A stretch of DNA of 64,000 nt. It comes from Ariolimax columbianus. Its lineage: Eukaryota > Mollusca > Gastropoda > Stylommatophora > Arionidae. Every line of letters starts with the position of its first letter. Position 1 is the first letter of the stretch. Made by a program: the position numbers and the translations under genes. Below the pieces are notes generated by a model. It was not told where the DNA came from. It saw only the letters and a list, made by a program, of their open reading frames with translations, and made no database searches. The DNA lies in contig JAVGWX010000007.1 of the NCBI GenBank assembly GCA_036924085.1, positions 35,178,953-35,242,952 of the forward strand, in the 5' to 3' direction. This document shows positions 23,139-36,158 of the stretch, one piece after another.

Positions 23139-24612
23139 TCATGTAGCATGCCCTTTATAGGACGTCGCTCCCATCACAGTCTGTCTGAAAGAAACTCTTT
23201 CCCTTGCCAAAACTCCAGCCTCCGCCACAGTCACACACAGGCACTCCTTGATATGTTGGTACCATCGTCTTCTTGCCTCTCTTGTTGGCACCATACCTTC
23301 CATCACTGTTCTCTCAAGACAGCTATGTCTCTTGATATGACCAAAGTATTTACATTTTCTGGCCATAATGGAATTGATAAACCAGTTCTCCTCTATGCTC
23401 AACTCTTGACGAATGTCTTTTTCTCTGTCCAAGGTATTCTGAAGATATTTCTGAAATATTTTGACTGGAAGGATTCGATTCTTTGTTTGGAAGTTTTGGT
23501 AATCGTCCAGGATTCGTAGCCATAAGCTGCCATAGGAAAAACACAGACTCTCAAGACTTTTACTTTTATCATTTTGTTGGTGCTATATCATAATTTCTTC
23601 ACGATGTTCAGTCTCTGCATTGCCATTTCTATCCTTCTTCTAATTTCCTTCGAGCAGTCGCCATTCTTGTCAATTCTGGAGCCCAGATACTCAAAATGCA
23701 TGACTTGATATATTTCCTCACCATCTACTGTGAATTTATGTTGACATTGTGTTTAGTCCGTTGTCGTTATCTTTGTTTTGCTTATGTTTGTAAACAGATT
23801 TTGATCTTTATTGTGTCCATTAACGGCTGAAATTAGCTGCTCTAGCCCTTCTGCGCTTCTTGATAGTATCACTGTGTCATCTACGTATCGTAACCGGAAT
23901 CTCGTACCCGCCAATCGTAAATATATCAAAACTGTCAATGTTCTCGTCTTCTCAAACATTTCTAATTATACATTCCAAAATAGATGTTATATAGATAAGG
24001 TGAGAGGATACATCCCTGTCGTACTCCCTTTTGTACTGCGAACCAATCTATTGTTTGCCCAGATACAAGGACAGCGGCTCGTTGGTCTTGGTATAATGTT
24101 TCAATGAGATGTATAATGTGCACAGAAAACCCTATTTCCTTCTTGATGTTCCACAGATGTTTATGTTTTATCGTCTCGAAGGCCTTGGTGTAATCAATGA
24201 AACGTGTACAGGCCTACATTAAACTCTGTACATTTTTCGTAGATATTCCTCATATTGAATATGTGGTCCCTCTGTCTTTTCTAAAACCTGCTTGGACTAC
24301 GTGAATTTCAGATTCAAATCTTTTCTCTATCCTTATTAATAGGATCCGCAAGAGAGTCTTGCTAGCGTGGCTGATTAGCGCGATAGTTCGGTAGTTTGTG
24401 CACAGCTTTAGATTTCCTTTTTTTTTTGGGGGGGGGGGGAAGGGGAATATACATTGATTTCTTCCATGCTTCTGACCACTCTGCGCTGTGCCATATGTGT
24501 TTACACAGCTTGTGATAAAGTCAAGCACTGGTCTCCCCTACTGTTTGTATTAGCTCTGCTTATATATCATCACATCCTGGGGACTTTCCCTTTTCAGGCT
24601 TTTGATTGCTGA
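23137..24612 (-). mobile_element. Family R (RTE-like) LINE, 5'-truncated
   Basis: Minus-strand order: GKSPGCDD-like block near 24600, NLKLCTNYRTIALISHASKT and RKDRGT (24420-24255), then RYVDDTVILSRSAEGLEQLI with a readable catalytic box in the YxDD style (23900), the YLGSRIDKNGD-type region, and ELSIEENWFINS, KYFGHIKRHSCLERTVMEGM and SFRQTVMGATSYKGHAT at the 3' end. Compared with the 60575-62366 copy it starts later, lacks the N-terminal linker and has more frameshifts and stops. A T/G homopolymer near 24420-24440 breaks the frame. Confidence 0.88.
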
Positions 24613-24764
24613 GACTCAACAGATACAAACGTGAAAGCCATTTATTGTTGCAATTATATTGTCTCTTATTTCTCAAAATAACCAACATTGATAACACTTA
24701 TCCTCAATGTTTTATCAGTGCAAGAACATTGCCATTGATTTGATTTTGTGAACATCTCTCCCTT

Positions 24765-24910
24765 CTAATTGGGCGCTAAGGCACTCCTGGCCCGCTTCGT
24801 TAGTTTTTAACTTTACATAGCCTCACCTGTCCAACAGAGGCTACAAGGAGGGATTAATAGTAGTCCATAAGTGCGAACGTTCTACACCTGTGAGATGTTC
24901 GTCAGTCAGT
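24765..24910 (+). repeat. Rep-D copy 3
   Basis: gcgctaaggcactcctggc, cgttagtttttaacttta, tagcctcacctgtccaacag and ttctacacctgtg match copies 1 and 2 in order. The longest copy seen. Confidence 0.6.
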
Positions 24911-25555
24911 GAGCACATTTTCCAGAAATTCAATCGATTGTGCTGTAGGCTAAACAACGTGAACGCTCTGTTGCAGTTGCAACGCTTTGTTTCGTTACTA
25001 GTCTGTCAGCTCCAATCATCTTCCCCATCCCCGCACAAGATGCTTCTGTTGCAATCTGAACAGGACGACCAGGTGGCCAACATCAGCAATTCTTGAGCGT
25101 ACTTGAAAAAGTGTGTTGACGAGCTCAGCGTGGCTTTATGCGACGAACATGTCTCCCCCATAAACAGGAAGCATTTCTTGAAGAATATCCTTTGCAGAAT
25201 GTTCTTTTGCTAAAAATGTTTTTCAACATACCGCTCAACAGCACACTGATTGTACACTATATGAGCACACAAGCCATTTTATATCTGACGTGGCTTTTGC
25301 TACCTACAGTAATCACAAAACTGTATATTGATGCCACCTAATGACACGTTTAGAAATCACCAACTTAATTTTTCAGCTATCCCATATCAGTATGTAACAT
25401 ACTTACTGACTTAACCTTGTGCGTGTATACGTGTGTGTTTTGTGTATGTATATGTATATATAGCTACCATGTTTTACAACAATTACCGGATATAGACAAG
25501 CGTTGGCGACGGATGTAATGTATCTGGAATGAGGCTAATGGAGAAGTTCTGGGGA
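24911..25555. other. No gene recognised
   Basis: Two short plus-strand open frames have no recognisable domain. A weak GT/TA-rich patch lies near 25420-25470. Confidence 0.45.
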
Positions 25556-26030
25556 ACAAAGAACACGATCACCAAGAAAAAGACACGTTTTGGGAATCAA
25601 TGGTCAGACAAGTTTTTTGTCAGATGTGTTGGGGACACCCTCCTACAAGATGTGAGATCCTTCAAATATTTTGGTAGCAATATTGACAAAACGAGAGACT
25701 GATACAGATTTTAAGATTATGCATACTAAAGGTGAACGGTTCTTTCATTGCGTTAGGGTAACCAATGGAAGTTAACAGAAATTAAGCCCGAACGTGAACA
25801 TAAAAATATGCAACTTCAATGACAATTCGATTCAATTGTAAGGCTCTGAAACGGAAGAACATAATACCAAGGGAGCAGACTTTCATATGTGAATGCCTTT
25901 TCAGAATAGAGGGATTGAAATGGTGAGGCAGGCGTACCAATTGAGAGCTTGTAGACGTCGATTGTATTGGCGCAGATGGCCCACGGCAGGAAGACTAGGC
26001 TAGTATTTGTTGACGGTATATGCTCCACAC
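25556..26030 (+). mobile_element. Decayed LINE fragment (region after RT)
   Basis: Frames near 25640-25700 read DVRSFKYFGSNIDKTRD, close to the FxYLGSxIDxDGD block that follows the catalytic box in RTE-like LINEs. Further on, a GSET string fits the YGSETW block. Everything else is too decayed to place. Confidence 0.45.
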
Positions 26031-26039
26031 GGATACATC

Positions 26040-26590
26040 TTCCGACTACTTATGTCGTTAGACGTCGTGACATCCTTTGATTCCTATTTTATGACAGGCG
26101 AGAATCCGCTGGTGACTTGCCAGGTCAGTCTCGGTATCTGTTACCAACGGTTAGGTTGTTAGCCCATGGAATATACGATCGCCTATTTTTTGTACTGGTG
26201 GTGGTGAAAGTGTAAATTAGAGCAAGGTAGACCCGCAGCCTGTCAGGCGCCATCTAAGCCGCTCCGCTAACCACATAACCAAGACATGTTGTTGTGGCCA
26301 CACAGTCTCCCTTTCTGTGACATATTCTCTGTGGGGCGAGAATCCCTAGAATAATTTGAGTAGATTTTTAATTTGAATTTTTCCCGAGCAGCGACCGTTA
26401 AGCCTAATCTTTTCGATTTCCAACTGCCAAGGGGTTTTTAACGTGCGCGCCATTGCACTCAGGTGTCTGATTTCACTATTTGGAGATCATGGGACATTTT
26501 TTATCAGATGATCTAGGTCAAGAAGTCCCGGTCTCCACCGTGATTTGAACCCGCGACCTTCAACACCTGAGGCGAACACCTTTACTCTCT
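26040..26590 (-). mobile_element. SINE-V copy with readable tRNA-like head
   Basis: The reverse complement starts with aaaggtgttcgcctcagg and ggtcgcgggttcaaatcac, the latter a good tRNA B box. The body matches 19140-19650 in reverse order, including tggcgcgcacgttaaaaacc and caagtcaccagcggattc. It ends near 26040. The head lies next to a (CT)n(TA)n microsatellite. Confidence 0.82.
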
Positions 26591-27659
<1,069 letters not shown>

Positions 27660-27975
27660 CACTAGAGGTAAGTAAACCCGCAGCCAACTAGGCGCCATCT
27701 ATAGCTGCTCTTAACAAACCACCCGGGGAAAGGTACACATCACGGGTAGATTTTGAATTTTGTCCGGGAAGCAGCCGTTAAGTCTACTCTTTTTTATTTC
27801 CAACTGCCAAGGTATTTTTTAACGTGCTCGACACTGAACACGGGAGTCTGATCTCACTACTCAGATATCAGGGGAATGTTTACCAGACGACCCACTTGAA
27901 AAAAATTCATGTCTCCACCATGATTCGAGCACGCGACCTCCAGTACCAGAGGCGAACACCTTACCTGAGATAACT
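27660..27975 (-). mobile_element. SINE-V copy, shorter
   Basis: Contains the same blocks as 26040-26590: gtaaacccgcagccaactag, caactgccaaggtatttttt, aacgtgctcgacactg, and the head gattcgagcacgcgacctcc with gaggcgaacacctta. The middle of the body is deleted. Confidence 0.78.
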
Positions 27976-28082
27976 TTGATTATGACAATGTTTTTATGTG
28001 GTTTTGTTGTTGTGTAGCACAAGCAGTATCTCAAATATCATTTATATTTGGTAAATCTCACGAGAATTTGGAAAAGACAACA

Positions 28083-28262
28083 ACACACGTTTATCTGTGA
28101 GAGGAGACCAGAAGACGGATTGGATGAGTCACATACCTCACCATTGGAGGTAACTCAGGACTAGGGGTCGCTTGAAACGTGCGGGATTCGGTCGCCCACC
28201 TTGTCCGTTCATCGCTTTGATAGGTGTGTGCCTTACCTCTCGACCACAGCGACCCATACTCA
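28083..28262 (-). mobile_element. tRNA-derived SINE head (Ser/Leu-like A box)
   Basis: Reverse complement contains gggtcgctgtggtcgagagg followed by taaggcac, close to a class II tRNA A box, and later gaccgaatcccgcacg, a weak B box. Spacing fits a tRNA-like head. Only one copy seen in this window. Confidence 0.55.
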
Positions 28263-28614
28263 CACACAAACACTATATATATAAGCTGATCTAGGTTGTA
28301 ACAAATAATCAATTACTTGCACGTGGCATAATTTGCCGGGTCCATGAATTTGGAGAAAATACATTTGCTCTGAATGGCTTGGTTAGTACTAGCGTGACTG
28401 ATGCACGGTAGTTAAGTCTGTCGGCTGTTCATAAGCTGCCGCCAGATGTTACCCTGGTATTCGGTGCTCCTGTCTGCGCAGAAACATATCTTTACCTGCC
28501 GTCTGGTTTTAAAAAATTGTGTTTTTAATCACGTGCCGTTAATAGCCTACACAGTCGTGGACACATCTATTAAGTTACGTAAATTCACTTTCTGAAGAGA
28601 TGCCGTAAAACAAG
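28263..28614. other. No gene seen
   Basis: No supported feature. Confidence 0.5.
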
Positions 28615-28655
28615 GTCTAGATCAGTACTCGTCAACTTTTTTATACCTGGTGCCC

Positions 28656-28999
28656 ACTTCTATAACTTTTGTGAGCGTAGATCTTCCTTACCGCCCACTT
28701 CTATAACTTTTGTGAACGTAGATCTTCCTTACCGCCCACTTCTATAACTTTTGTGATGGTAGATCTTCCTTACCGCCAACTTCTATAACTTTTTGTGATG
28801 GTAGATCTTCCTTACCACCCACTTCTATAACTTTTGTGAGCGTAGATCTTCCTTACCGCCCACTTTTATAACTTTCATGAGCGTAAATCTTCCTTACCAC
28901 CCACTTTTATAACTTTCGTGAACGTAGATCTTCCTTACCCCCCCCCCCCCCCCCCCCACTTCTATAACTTTTGTGAGCGTAGATCTTCCTCACCGCCCA
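28656..28999. repeat. Minisatellite inside hAT-like element, 41-bp unit, about 8 copies
   Basis: Units contain cttctataacttttgtgagc and gtagatcttccttacc. A run of about 20 C at 28938 replaces the usual ccgccca joint in one unit. Confidence 0.93.
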
Positions 29000-29059
29000 C
29001 TCACATCCAAATTGAAGAACATTTCCCGATTGTCCACTGAGTCTGTACATTTTTGATGT

Positions 29060-29520
29060 TTTTAGTGCATCATCATCATGTGGCATGTCCATTTCAACAT
29101 GTCGCTTCCATCACAGCCCGTCTGAAAAGCAACTCGATCTCTTGCCGAATCTTGCCCAAGCAATCCTTGACAGCTTGGTGTCATCGCCTTCTTGGTCTGT
29201 CTCTGGCACCATACCTTCCATTGCCGTTCTCTCAAGGCCGTTGTGTGTTTTGATGTGGTCAAAGTATTTCATTTTTATGTTTATGGTGGAATATATAAAC
29301 CAGTTCTTCTCTATGCCCAACTCTAGTCGAATGTCTGCATTCTTCTTTTTTTTTTCGGTCCTTGGCATTCTGAGAACCTTTTAATAACATATCGACTTGA
29401 AGGACTCGATTCTCTTCCTTGAGGTTTAGGTTTAGCTCCATTTTTCGCAGCCGTAAACTGCCACGTGAAAAACACAGGTCCTCATAATTCTCACTTTCGT
29501 TGCTAATATTCTGCTACAAT
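29060..29520 (-). mobile_element. Family R LINE 3' end inside the hAT-like element
   Basis: Minus strand encodes ELGIEKNWFIYSTIN, YFDHIKTHNGLERTAMEGMV and a tail tgcatcatcatcatgtggcat, which on the minus strand is the short ATG-repeat tail. The upstream part to 29520 matches the linker with the YGCESW region in decayed form. Confidence 0.8.
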
Positions 29521-29539
29521 TTTCTCAGGTTGCCGTAAT

Positions 29540-29572
29540 AATAAAAATAATAATAATAACAACAACAATAAC
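29540..29572. repeat. (TAA)/(AAC) microsatellite
   Basis: aataataataataacaacaac-type run inside the hAT-like element. Confidence 0.85.
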
Positions 29573-29698
29573 ATGTTTTTAATACATAGCGTCATTATTC
29601 TGCTACCGCCCACCCAAAGGCTAACATTGTCCACTAGTGGGCGCTAGCGCCCAGGTTGAAGATCGATAGCGCCCAGGTTGAAGAGCACTGGTCTAGAT

Positions 29699-31244
29699 AC
29701 TGAAACGTGGCATAACACGAATGGGCATAGGAATACTAAATCGGTCAGAAAACATAGACGCATATATTTTCTTTGATATAGACGTAGACTTATCTTCGCA
29801 TTTGATCCAAGTTAGCCTAGCCGGCCGCTGACATCGGTACACAGAAGTGTAAGATTGATAGAAACCAGCACATTTTCTTTCCTGGACATGCTCAAAAGTT
29901 CTTGACAAAATATACAAATAGACTAAACTGGAAAGAACTCAGTTGACGGTCTATTGTCCAGTTACCACAACAAGCTGACGCAGTGTCTTTGTTTACTGGT
30001 ACTTGTTCGCGCGTATGCACACACTATCGTTACGGTGTTAGTTCCTACTGCTGAGGTCTACTGGGGGGGGGGGGGGGGGGGGGTTAGGACTGAGGAATAA
30101 AGGTTGCATTTCCTGCCGTCGCTACAGACTGTGCAGACAAAGTTTTTATTTGACATCTCCTTCTGTGGAGTAAATCTGCTTAGCGCCGTCCCATCGGCAG
30201 TCCAGACTGTCTACTTCGCCACTGCTGCCCCAGGAACATTGCAAATCAGTGAAGTGTGTTTTAAATGTGTGCAGTGAAGTGTGCTTTAAATATATGCGTT
30301 GGGTTTCAGTTGGTATATGATATAACCAGAAGGAAACTGTTCGTCGAGCCCAGGCAATGTGTTTGCTCCATTTATGCCACATGTAGACTTCCGAGACCAG
30401 TTAGTTGTTAAATGAGACAGTTATTGCAGACCTAGTTGTAAATCATTAATATTGCTGTTAGTCTATTGGGGTTGATAACGGGCGTTGTGGCTCAGCAAAC
30501 GGCGCCTTTTATATCATGTTTAATTAACTTGCATCTGGTTTCAGCTTGATTTCAATACCCAGATCTTAGTATGTAAGTTAAATAAATTGGCATTTGGCAG
30601 CTTTGATAAGGCTACAGGCGGCTCTTCTATGTTTCCCAGAAGTCTCTCTCTCTCTCTCCCTCACTTCCCCCCCCCCCTGTCTCTCTCCCGGACCCCTTAT
30701 CTGCAGTTTCTCGATTCCTCTTGATAAAGCATGCTTGTGCTTGATTACCTGGAGAGAGGTCAAGCACCAGAGTTGGCCCAGTCAACCAATAAACGATACA
30801 GCTTGTATCGCCAATAATGTGTTGAGTAATATATTAAATATCGACACGAACCGGATGTCGAATACCAAATGTTCCATTCTCGTTTCCGATGGGGCCGCTA
30901 AGAACATAGCTGGTAGCTTGAGCTGACACATTCGTGTTTGTTGTCGAACCGTGACAATTTATAAACCTCGACCTTGCCTTCTTCTAGGTCTTTTGCCCTT
31001 GAACCATTTCAACGTTTTTTAGTTGTTTTTTCCCCCACACACTTACATTTTTTTTTTGGGGGCATTTTGTACTAAATATTTGTAAAAAATTATGTGCATC
31101 CGTTTTCGAATTTGTGCAATTATTTTATAATATTAAAGGACAACGTTATTTAACGTCTTTGCACTAGGGGAGCAATAATAACATTGTGTGCACCTGGCTC
31201 ATTTGGGGGGTTAATCCTCCAGCCTTTTGCATTCTTCGGCATTC
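29699..31244. other. No gene recognised; G tract at 30063-30083 and CT/C tracts near 30645-30680
   Basis: About 1.5 kb without recognisable coding or transposon blocks. Long homopolymers here are also places where sequence errors are likely. Confidence 0.45.
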
Positions 31245-31480
31245 GTCTCGAAATAGACGTTGTGACGCAGTTTACATCGAGGTTGCGATATCTGCGGCAT
31301 TCGGCCCGACAGATTCAGTTTAAGCTGCCATATTTTGGGTACCGGGTTTGCCTTCCAACTGTGATCCCTATTCTCTTAGCCGGACTACACTAGAGGAGCC
31401 TGTTTGCAGGGCCGCCGCTTGCAGGAGGAATATGGTCTTGGTCAGCTCTGGTTCGCTGAAACTGAAGCACGTAGCCAGCC
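31245..31480 (-). mobile_element. SINE-A copy, decayed
   Basis: Plus strand holds the reversed order of SINE-A blocks: gacgttgtgacgcagtttac, gaggttgcgatatctg, gtaccgggtttgccttcc, attctcttagccggactac, gagcctgtttgcaggg and tggtcagctctggttcgctg. Confidence 0.8.
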
Positions 31481-31555
31481 AGCTGTGAGTCCATTCACTG
31501 TTCTGCATCCCCATCTGCTTTCCTAGTTTTATTGATATATTAATTGGGTGGTATA

Positions 31556-31990
31556 AATGAGCATCTGATTAGTTAGTGGTAGAGCACTCGCTTTTCATGG
31601 CGAAGGTACGTGGTTCAACTTCCACGACAGTAACGCTCCGGTCGACTCAATTGTAAGTGGGTACCTGACATACGACTAGGGAAGTAAAAGGAAGTGAGGA
31701 AAGGAACTGGCCACCCTATCTCATACAAGCTGTGGCTTAGTATGCTAGTCTCTAATAACTTCATTCCCTTACAGTAGTGCAACTACTATGGGACAAGCCT
31801 TGACTTAGTATACTGAAGTCTCTAACAACTTCATTCCCTGACAGTAGTGCAACTACTATGGGACAAGCCTTGACTTAGTATACTGAAGTCTCTAACAACT
31901 TCATTCCCTGACAGTAGTGCAACTACTATGGGACAAGCCTTGACTTAGTATACTGAAGTCTCTAACAACTTCATTCCCTGACAGTAATGG
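31556..31990 (+). mobile_element. tRNA-derived SINE with amplified 70-bp body segment
   Basis: Head: ttagtggtagagcactcgc (A box) and gtggttcaacttccac (B box) at the right spacing. Body: gggtacctgacatacgac and aaggaactggccaccctatc. From about 31740 the body contains a 70-bp unit repeated three to four times (ttcattccct at 31760, 31830, 31900, 31970). The head could be mistaken for a tRNA gene, but the tRNA stems do not close. Confidence 0.75.
31740..31985. repeat. Minisatellite, 70-bp unit, about 3.5 copies
   Basis: Exact 70-bp period with blocks ctgacagtagtgcaactac and gggacaagccttgacttag. The last three copies are nearly identical; the first differs at several bases. Confidence 0.95.
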
Positions 31991-32815
31991 ACAAGCTTGG
32001 ACGTCTGACAGGAAGTTGACTTTTTCTGTAATACACTAACAAATGATCGTGACTATAGACCTCTGGGATATTTGTTTAGAGACAACAAAATACCACAGCA
32101 AGAGAAACTTGGTAGAGTGAAAGAACAAACGCCAAATTGGGACTGAATATCAACATGAAGAAAGAACAACCAAGCTCCTTAAACTCTACACTATCAACAA
32201 AGACTCAATCATGCTGTAGGTAGAGTCATTGGAAGAAGTGGATACCTTTACTGAGCAGCACAATTGACACATCAGGAGGTACATCTGCAGATGTAAGGAA
32301 AGGCACGAGGGGCATTTCTGACACTAAACGATATATGGAGATCCAGAGAAAACAAGGTAGAATATTTAACGCCTTTGTCAAGTCGATGTTACTGCATGGA
32401 ACGGAGACATGACCAAGGTCATACAACAAAGACTCCAGTCCTTTATTAACAGATGCCTGCGAAGGATGATGGGCATAAAGTGCAGGACATGATGAGGAAT
32501 GAAAATGAAGACCTTTGGGGAAGGAGCCAACAACATTCACTGGAACAACAAATTAAGTGAAGAAAATAGGAATGATATGCCATACACTACGAAAGGCACA
32601 GTTTAACATAGCCAGACAGGCTCTTACTTGAAATTCTCAAGGAGGAGAGAGAGAGAGAGGGGTAGACCATAAAAATACATGAATAAGAGAATGAGAAAAG
32701 GAACTAACATTCAATGATTACACCTGGAGGGAGGCTGATAGAGCAGCCCATGACCGTGTATGCAGGCGCGATGTTGTCAATGGTCTATGCACCAAGAGGA
32801 GCAACGGACTTTGAT
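31991..32815 (+). mobile_element. LINE C-terminal fragment
   Basis: Frames give KSLEEVDTFT followed by SSTIDTSGGTSADVRK, the block after the RT catalytic box, then FINRCLRRMMGIK, and near 32725-32810 YTWREADRAAHDR and VVNGLCTKRSNGL before a stop. This ending is typical of many RTE/Proto2-type LINEs. A ttgattgatta tail follows. Stops and shifts throughout. Confidence 0.65.
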
Positions 32816-33959
32816 TGATTAAAATACATTAGGAATGTACAACACATGGAGAAGACATACACGACAAGAACCAGATGGATTTACGTTATAACCAAATTGA
32901 CTACATTCTGGAACAAAAATGGTTTCGATCAGAAATAAATATATCAAAGATAATATCACTCTCCACTGATGACAAATGCAGTGATCACAGTCTGGGGATG
33001 TCAAAGTTTCGGTCAAGCTGAACATAGTGAAACGAGCAAGAAACATCAGACCTAGATTCAACCTGACAAACTAAGAGATCTGGCTACTGGTCAGTTCTAC
33101 AAAGAGCTAATAAGAAACAAGATAACGCCACTAACTGACACATGCCTACAACTGGAAACACTGGCAAATAGGCTCACCCAGGCTAAACTAAATACTGAGA
33201 ACTTTGTACTTGGACATCAACGAAGAGCAATAAAGCCCTAGGCTACACATGAAATATAAGCACTATGTGATAGAAGAAGAAGAAGATCTCAAATGGCAAC
33301 AGATTAAAGAAGAGGTAGGAAAGTGAATACATAAAAGTAAATAGAGTAAAAAAGAAAATGAAAGATGCGAACGACAAAATGATTTCTGAACAATTAAAAA
33401 AATATTGAAGTATGTAATAACAAGCATGACACATAATGAGCATTCGAAACCATGAACAAGTTGACGAGAGAACCTGTGTCAATATCAAACACGATCAGAG
33501 ATTTACATGGAAACACCCAGACTACGGGGACAGACATTCCAGAATAGATGGTACCGCTAGGAAACGTATAACAATACAAATATGGGCGATCTAGATGTGC
33601 TGCAATATCCAGAGACACGATAATCACCAATAATACAAAAATTAAGGCGATTAGAAATGTCAAGCATATGGATGATCGAGAAAATCCATTTTTGTAATGT
33701 ACGGCGCTTGTTAGTGTTAAAAAGGAGCTTCTTCCTCCGAAGCCAGGCAAATGGGACACGTTGTACGTAACTAACGAATATCTCATAAACACTTGCAGAT
33801 ACCACCAAATGGCATTGGGCCAAAGGACAGGAGCCCACAGGCCGCTAAATCAATAACAAGACAACCAACCATCGACAACATCCAAGGAGAGTTAATTAAA
33901 TATCCCGGATCGCCTATTATAGATTTGTTAACAATTCGATATAATAAAATACGGTAGAC

Positions 33960-34635
33960 AGCCCAAATGGATACAATCGGTATCTGTCACTGTGTCACTC
34001 TTTTTGTTCCGCCGTGTGGACAGTATTTTCTTTTGCTGTGTCCTCTGAAATGGGTGACCTGCGCGGTGATTTGGATCAAAGTGAGGAAGAAACCTCACTC
34101 TCTGGTCCTGAGCTACCTTTGGCCAGTGGCAAGATATTTATCGAGACGACTGGAGATAGCACAGGATGCAGATTATTACTCATCTTTTACTTCCGAAGTC
34201 TTTCCCATAAACAGGTATCCCGCAAAGCAGTGGGGGGGGGGGGGGGGGAAATGACATCTAACGTTGTGTGTTGTGCCTTTTCCATAACCACAAAAGGTCA
34301 TAGGGACATCGCTTAGCGTGTGAGTGAGTCTGTCATCTCTCCCCGGCTATGTTCAGTTCATTATAGTAGTGTCTAAATTTCTCATACGCCAATTTCGTGA
34401 AGTTCAGCCGTGTGAACTTAGCCGTGAAATACGACACAGGTTTAAGCGCAGTGCCATTCATATAGCCGGTGTCGAGACCTGGATAATCGAACGGAAGAAA
34501 TCACACAAAAAACGAACGAATTAACTATTCCAAACGTAAAACAACACTAGGTTTCCCTGAACACAAGTGTAAGTCGTCGAATAGTGTGAATTCCAGGCAA
34601 ATCCGTGGTCTGGGGGCATCCATAATGAACCAAAA
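33960..34635. other. No gene recognised; G tract near 34230
   Basis: Two overlapping open frames of about 100 codons near 33967-34316 have no motif I recognise and run through a G homopolymer. Confidence 0.4.
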
Positions 34636-34720
34636 CAGTAGAGCAATGTAGACCCGCAGTCAGTTACGGCGCCATTTTTGTCACTATGTAGAGGAAGGGG
34701 AACCAACAACTATATCCCAA
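34636..34720 (-). mobile_element. SINE-V 3' fragment
   Basis: tagagcaatgtagacccgca and gttacggcgccat match the corresponding part of 26215-26260. Confidence 0.55.
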
Positions 34721-35714
34721 TCATAGAGCCACCAGTCTGAGTTTGCTCACCCAAGCGACAAAATCACCCGCTGTATTGGTAGAAGCAGTTCTCCTGTGCT
34801 TTTCGCTTATCATGTTTTGCCTCTCAGGCTCAGATCATGAAGAGATCTCTAGAACGAGCCCTACTGTGTACATCCTGCACAGTGGCATACACCGCCTCAG
34901 AAATATTTCCGTGAGCCACGTTTTTCGTGATCTTCCTTGATCAGTTTATCTAAAAATAGCATTGCTTATTTGGAGGCAAACCTGTCAAACTAAGAGAATT
35001 GGCTACTGCTCAGCTAAACAAACAGCTGATACAAATCTTCAATCTTTGATTGCTCTGACATCTAGGGAATATCACCAAACTATCTGCCACTATGATTTCA
35101 CAAACGCTTTCGGTAAAGTTTAGCAAAATCTTCTCTGGAATATAATGCCAAATTTAAAAACAAAAGCGGGAGCTCCTCTTACCAAAGTAGTTAAGGGCAT
35201 GTATTCAAGTATCAAAATTTTTCGTAAATGGAAGAATATAAGATTGGTTCAATACCACAGGGGTGTGGTGGGAGAGTTATCCCCAGTAAAAGCAACTCTG
35301 TTCCAAACCGTCAGTTTTCGACCAAGTACTTCAGTTTATATCATTGAGGATGTGGGAGGTAACACAGTTCATCATTTTGAAGTGTGGAGCCTCTAGTAGC
35401 TATCCGTGACGTCGGCAGTGAAATGAATGTCTGCCAAGAATGAGCTTCAGTGCATGGCATACACAGTACCTGGACACCATCACAGAAGTGCACACAACTG
35501 TGTGAGAATATTGTGTGCTACAAAATTGTATTTTCATATCAATGTTAGTCAAACGACAGTCAATAACATTAACTAAACATGAATATCCTGCCGTTTAAGT
35601 AAATCATTGTTTCTTCAGATTATTTGTTAATGTTAACATGTTCACTTATATATAATTTCCCAGCCTTTCAAGGTAATTGTCACATTTCTCTTTTGTTCTA
35701 CTTCTTCGATTGTT

Positions 35715-35812
35715 CTCAATCTGCCGATATCAAGCCCTGCAAAGGACTTTGCAAGTGTTGTCCGGAGAACGGAATGAGTTGTATCGTAGTTTACAGCTTG
35801 ACTGTAAATCAT
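35715..35812 (-). mobile_element. SINE-A fragment
   Basis: ccctgcaaaggactttgcaa, tccggagaacggaatgag and gtagtttacagcttgactg match the 3' part of SINE-A. Only about 100 bp remain. Confidence 0.75.
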
Positions 35813-36067
35813 AACAAAACTAGTTGCTTTAAACAAAAAAAAGATGAAAATAATTTATGACCCTAACTCTTAAAATTGCTTTGGCCCCCCAAAAAATGTG
35901 TCAAATATGTGATGGGGCTGTTGTACTAAACAGTAGTAGAAACGTCAAGATAAGACAAAGCAGAGCCCAACTTTTTTAAACAAATCACTAAATACAATTG
36001 TAAAAGTTGAGGCGAGACTCACAGGTGATGTGTACAATTGTTGCCTCTAAGAAACAAAACAAGTAGG

Positions 36068-36068
36068 C

Positions 36069-36157
<89 letters not shown>
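36068..36157. repeat. (TA)n microsatellite with AAATA interruptions
   Basis: About 40 TA units, with two interruptions near 36075 and 36100. Confidence 0.96.

Positions 36158-36158
<1 letters not shown>

Larger units (their letters stand above)
28623..29690. mobile_element. hAT-like non-autonomous transposon with 8-bp target duplication
   Basis: The left end cagtactcgtcaac is the near-complement of the right end, which read in reverse is cagtgctcttcaacctggg. The 8-bp word gtctagat flanks it exactly (28615-28622 and 29691-29698). An 8-bp duplication and a CAGTG-type end define hAT elements. Length is 1068 bp with no transposase. It holds a 41-bp minisatellite and a family R LINE 3' end, both presumably acquired later. 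The right end contains an extra copy of gcgcccaggttgaag. Confidence 0.85.
32816..35395 (+). mobile_element. Scattered remains of another LINE (endonuclease end to RT)
   Basis: 32990-33060: KLNIVKRARNIRPRF-like block after the endonuclease. 33090-33230: FYKELIRNKITPLTDTCLQL with ETLANRLTQ and NFVLGHQRRAIKP. 33860-33950: DNIQGELIKYPGS, the start of the RT. 35085-35150: HYDFTNAFGKVXQNLLWNIM, where KAFD has become NAFG. These pieces are in the right order but widely spaced, with unrelated sequence between about 33960 and 34960. Decayed beyond use. Confidence 0.5.
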
